Assembly: GCA_024195265.1 (NCBI GenBank)
Contig: JAJLRJ010000013.1
Span: forward strand, 14,564,822 to 14,628,821
Origin: Dendrophyllia cribrosa
Taxonomy: Eukaryota > Cnidaria > Anthozoa > Scleractinia > Dendrophylliidae
Direction: 5' to 3'
Length of the DNA: 64,000 nt
The notes beneath the pieces are model-generated. The model was not told the origin of the DNA. It worked only from the letters and a program-made list of their open reading frames with translations, and ran no database searches. This document shows, in pieces, positions 63,796 to 64,000 of the stretch; the stretch's first letter is position 1; each line of letters opens with the position of its first letter. A program made the translations under genes and the position numbers.

Positions 63796-64000
63796 CTGCA
63801 AGAAAAGTAATATTAGAACTACGATCGGGTAATGTTACAGGGAATTTGCTGTTTTTCGTCAAACCTGTACTAAATGGGAGGTGATCGCAAACGGGAATAC
63901 AAACCACAGGTGGTGTTAACTTGGAATCATATGAGCAAGTATTTTTTATGTTTTGCGGAAACTAATTTTTGCGATTGGGAAAGACTTTTTTCTTGTTGGG

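Overview
The window looks like gene-poor, transposon-rich animal DNA, most likely from an anthozoan cnidarian (coral or sea anemone). This is inferred from intron-rich host genes with GT-AG borders, Polinton/Maverick, Penelope-like, Tc1-like and foldback elements, and a tRNA-derived SINE. No database search was possible.

Host genes: two minus-strand paralogues of the malate/L-lactate dehydrogenase (Ldh_2) family frame the window. Gene A has nine recognisable exons between 25,985 and 10,908, and its last exons are not seen. Gene B has its last six exons between 63,795 and 58,611, ending in a stop. Introns and the 26-58.6 kb intergenic space are filled with mobile DNA.

Region by region: 0.5-1.6 kb holds an open Tc1-like DD34E transposase. 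2.3-3.6 kb holds a frameshifted HUH/SF3-helicase Rep gene. 4.08-10.28 kb is the right half of a Polinton (copy 2). 11.1-13.1 kb is a head-to-head Penelope-like insertion. 13.2-16.0 kb is a minisatellite that touches a splice donor. 16.7-18.0 kb is a foldback element and 24.1-25.6 kb a Harbinger-like element. 27.8-36.3 kb is an element with split direct repeats (A1...B1A2B2, Ngaro/DIRS type), into which a 5.25-kb Penelope-like insertion has landed. 39,000-56,031 is a 17.0-kb Polinton (copy 1) with 261-bp terminal inverted repeats and an ATTGT target duplication, itself nested in another repeat. 56-64 kb holds gene B, a SINE, simple repeats and nested MITEs.

The Polinton is the centre of interest. 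Its replication and integration genes (PolB, integrase, YqaJ-type nuclease) are open, while the virion genes are broken: the capsid gene has a large internal deletion, the packaging ATPase a frameshift, and other late-type genes nonsense codons. I see no protease gene. Nearly every start codon is preceded within a few bases by a TATATA-like box. A subset, the replication/recombination and terminal genes, also carries CCAATTGAA about 15-18 bp further upstream, which suggests an early/late promoter grammar. Each terminal repeat contains a 160-bp palindrome. Its stem differs at many positions between the two Polinton copies, yet pairing is perfect in both and the loop is nearly the same. That points to a functional terminal hairpin, unexpected for an element thought to use protein-primed replication.
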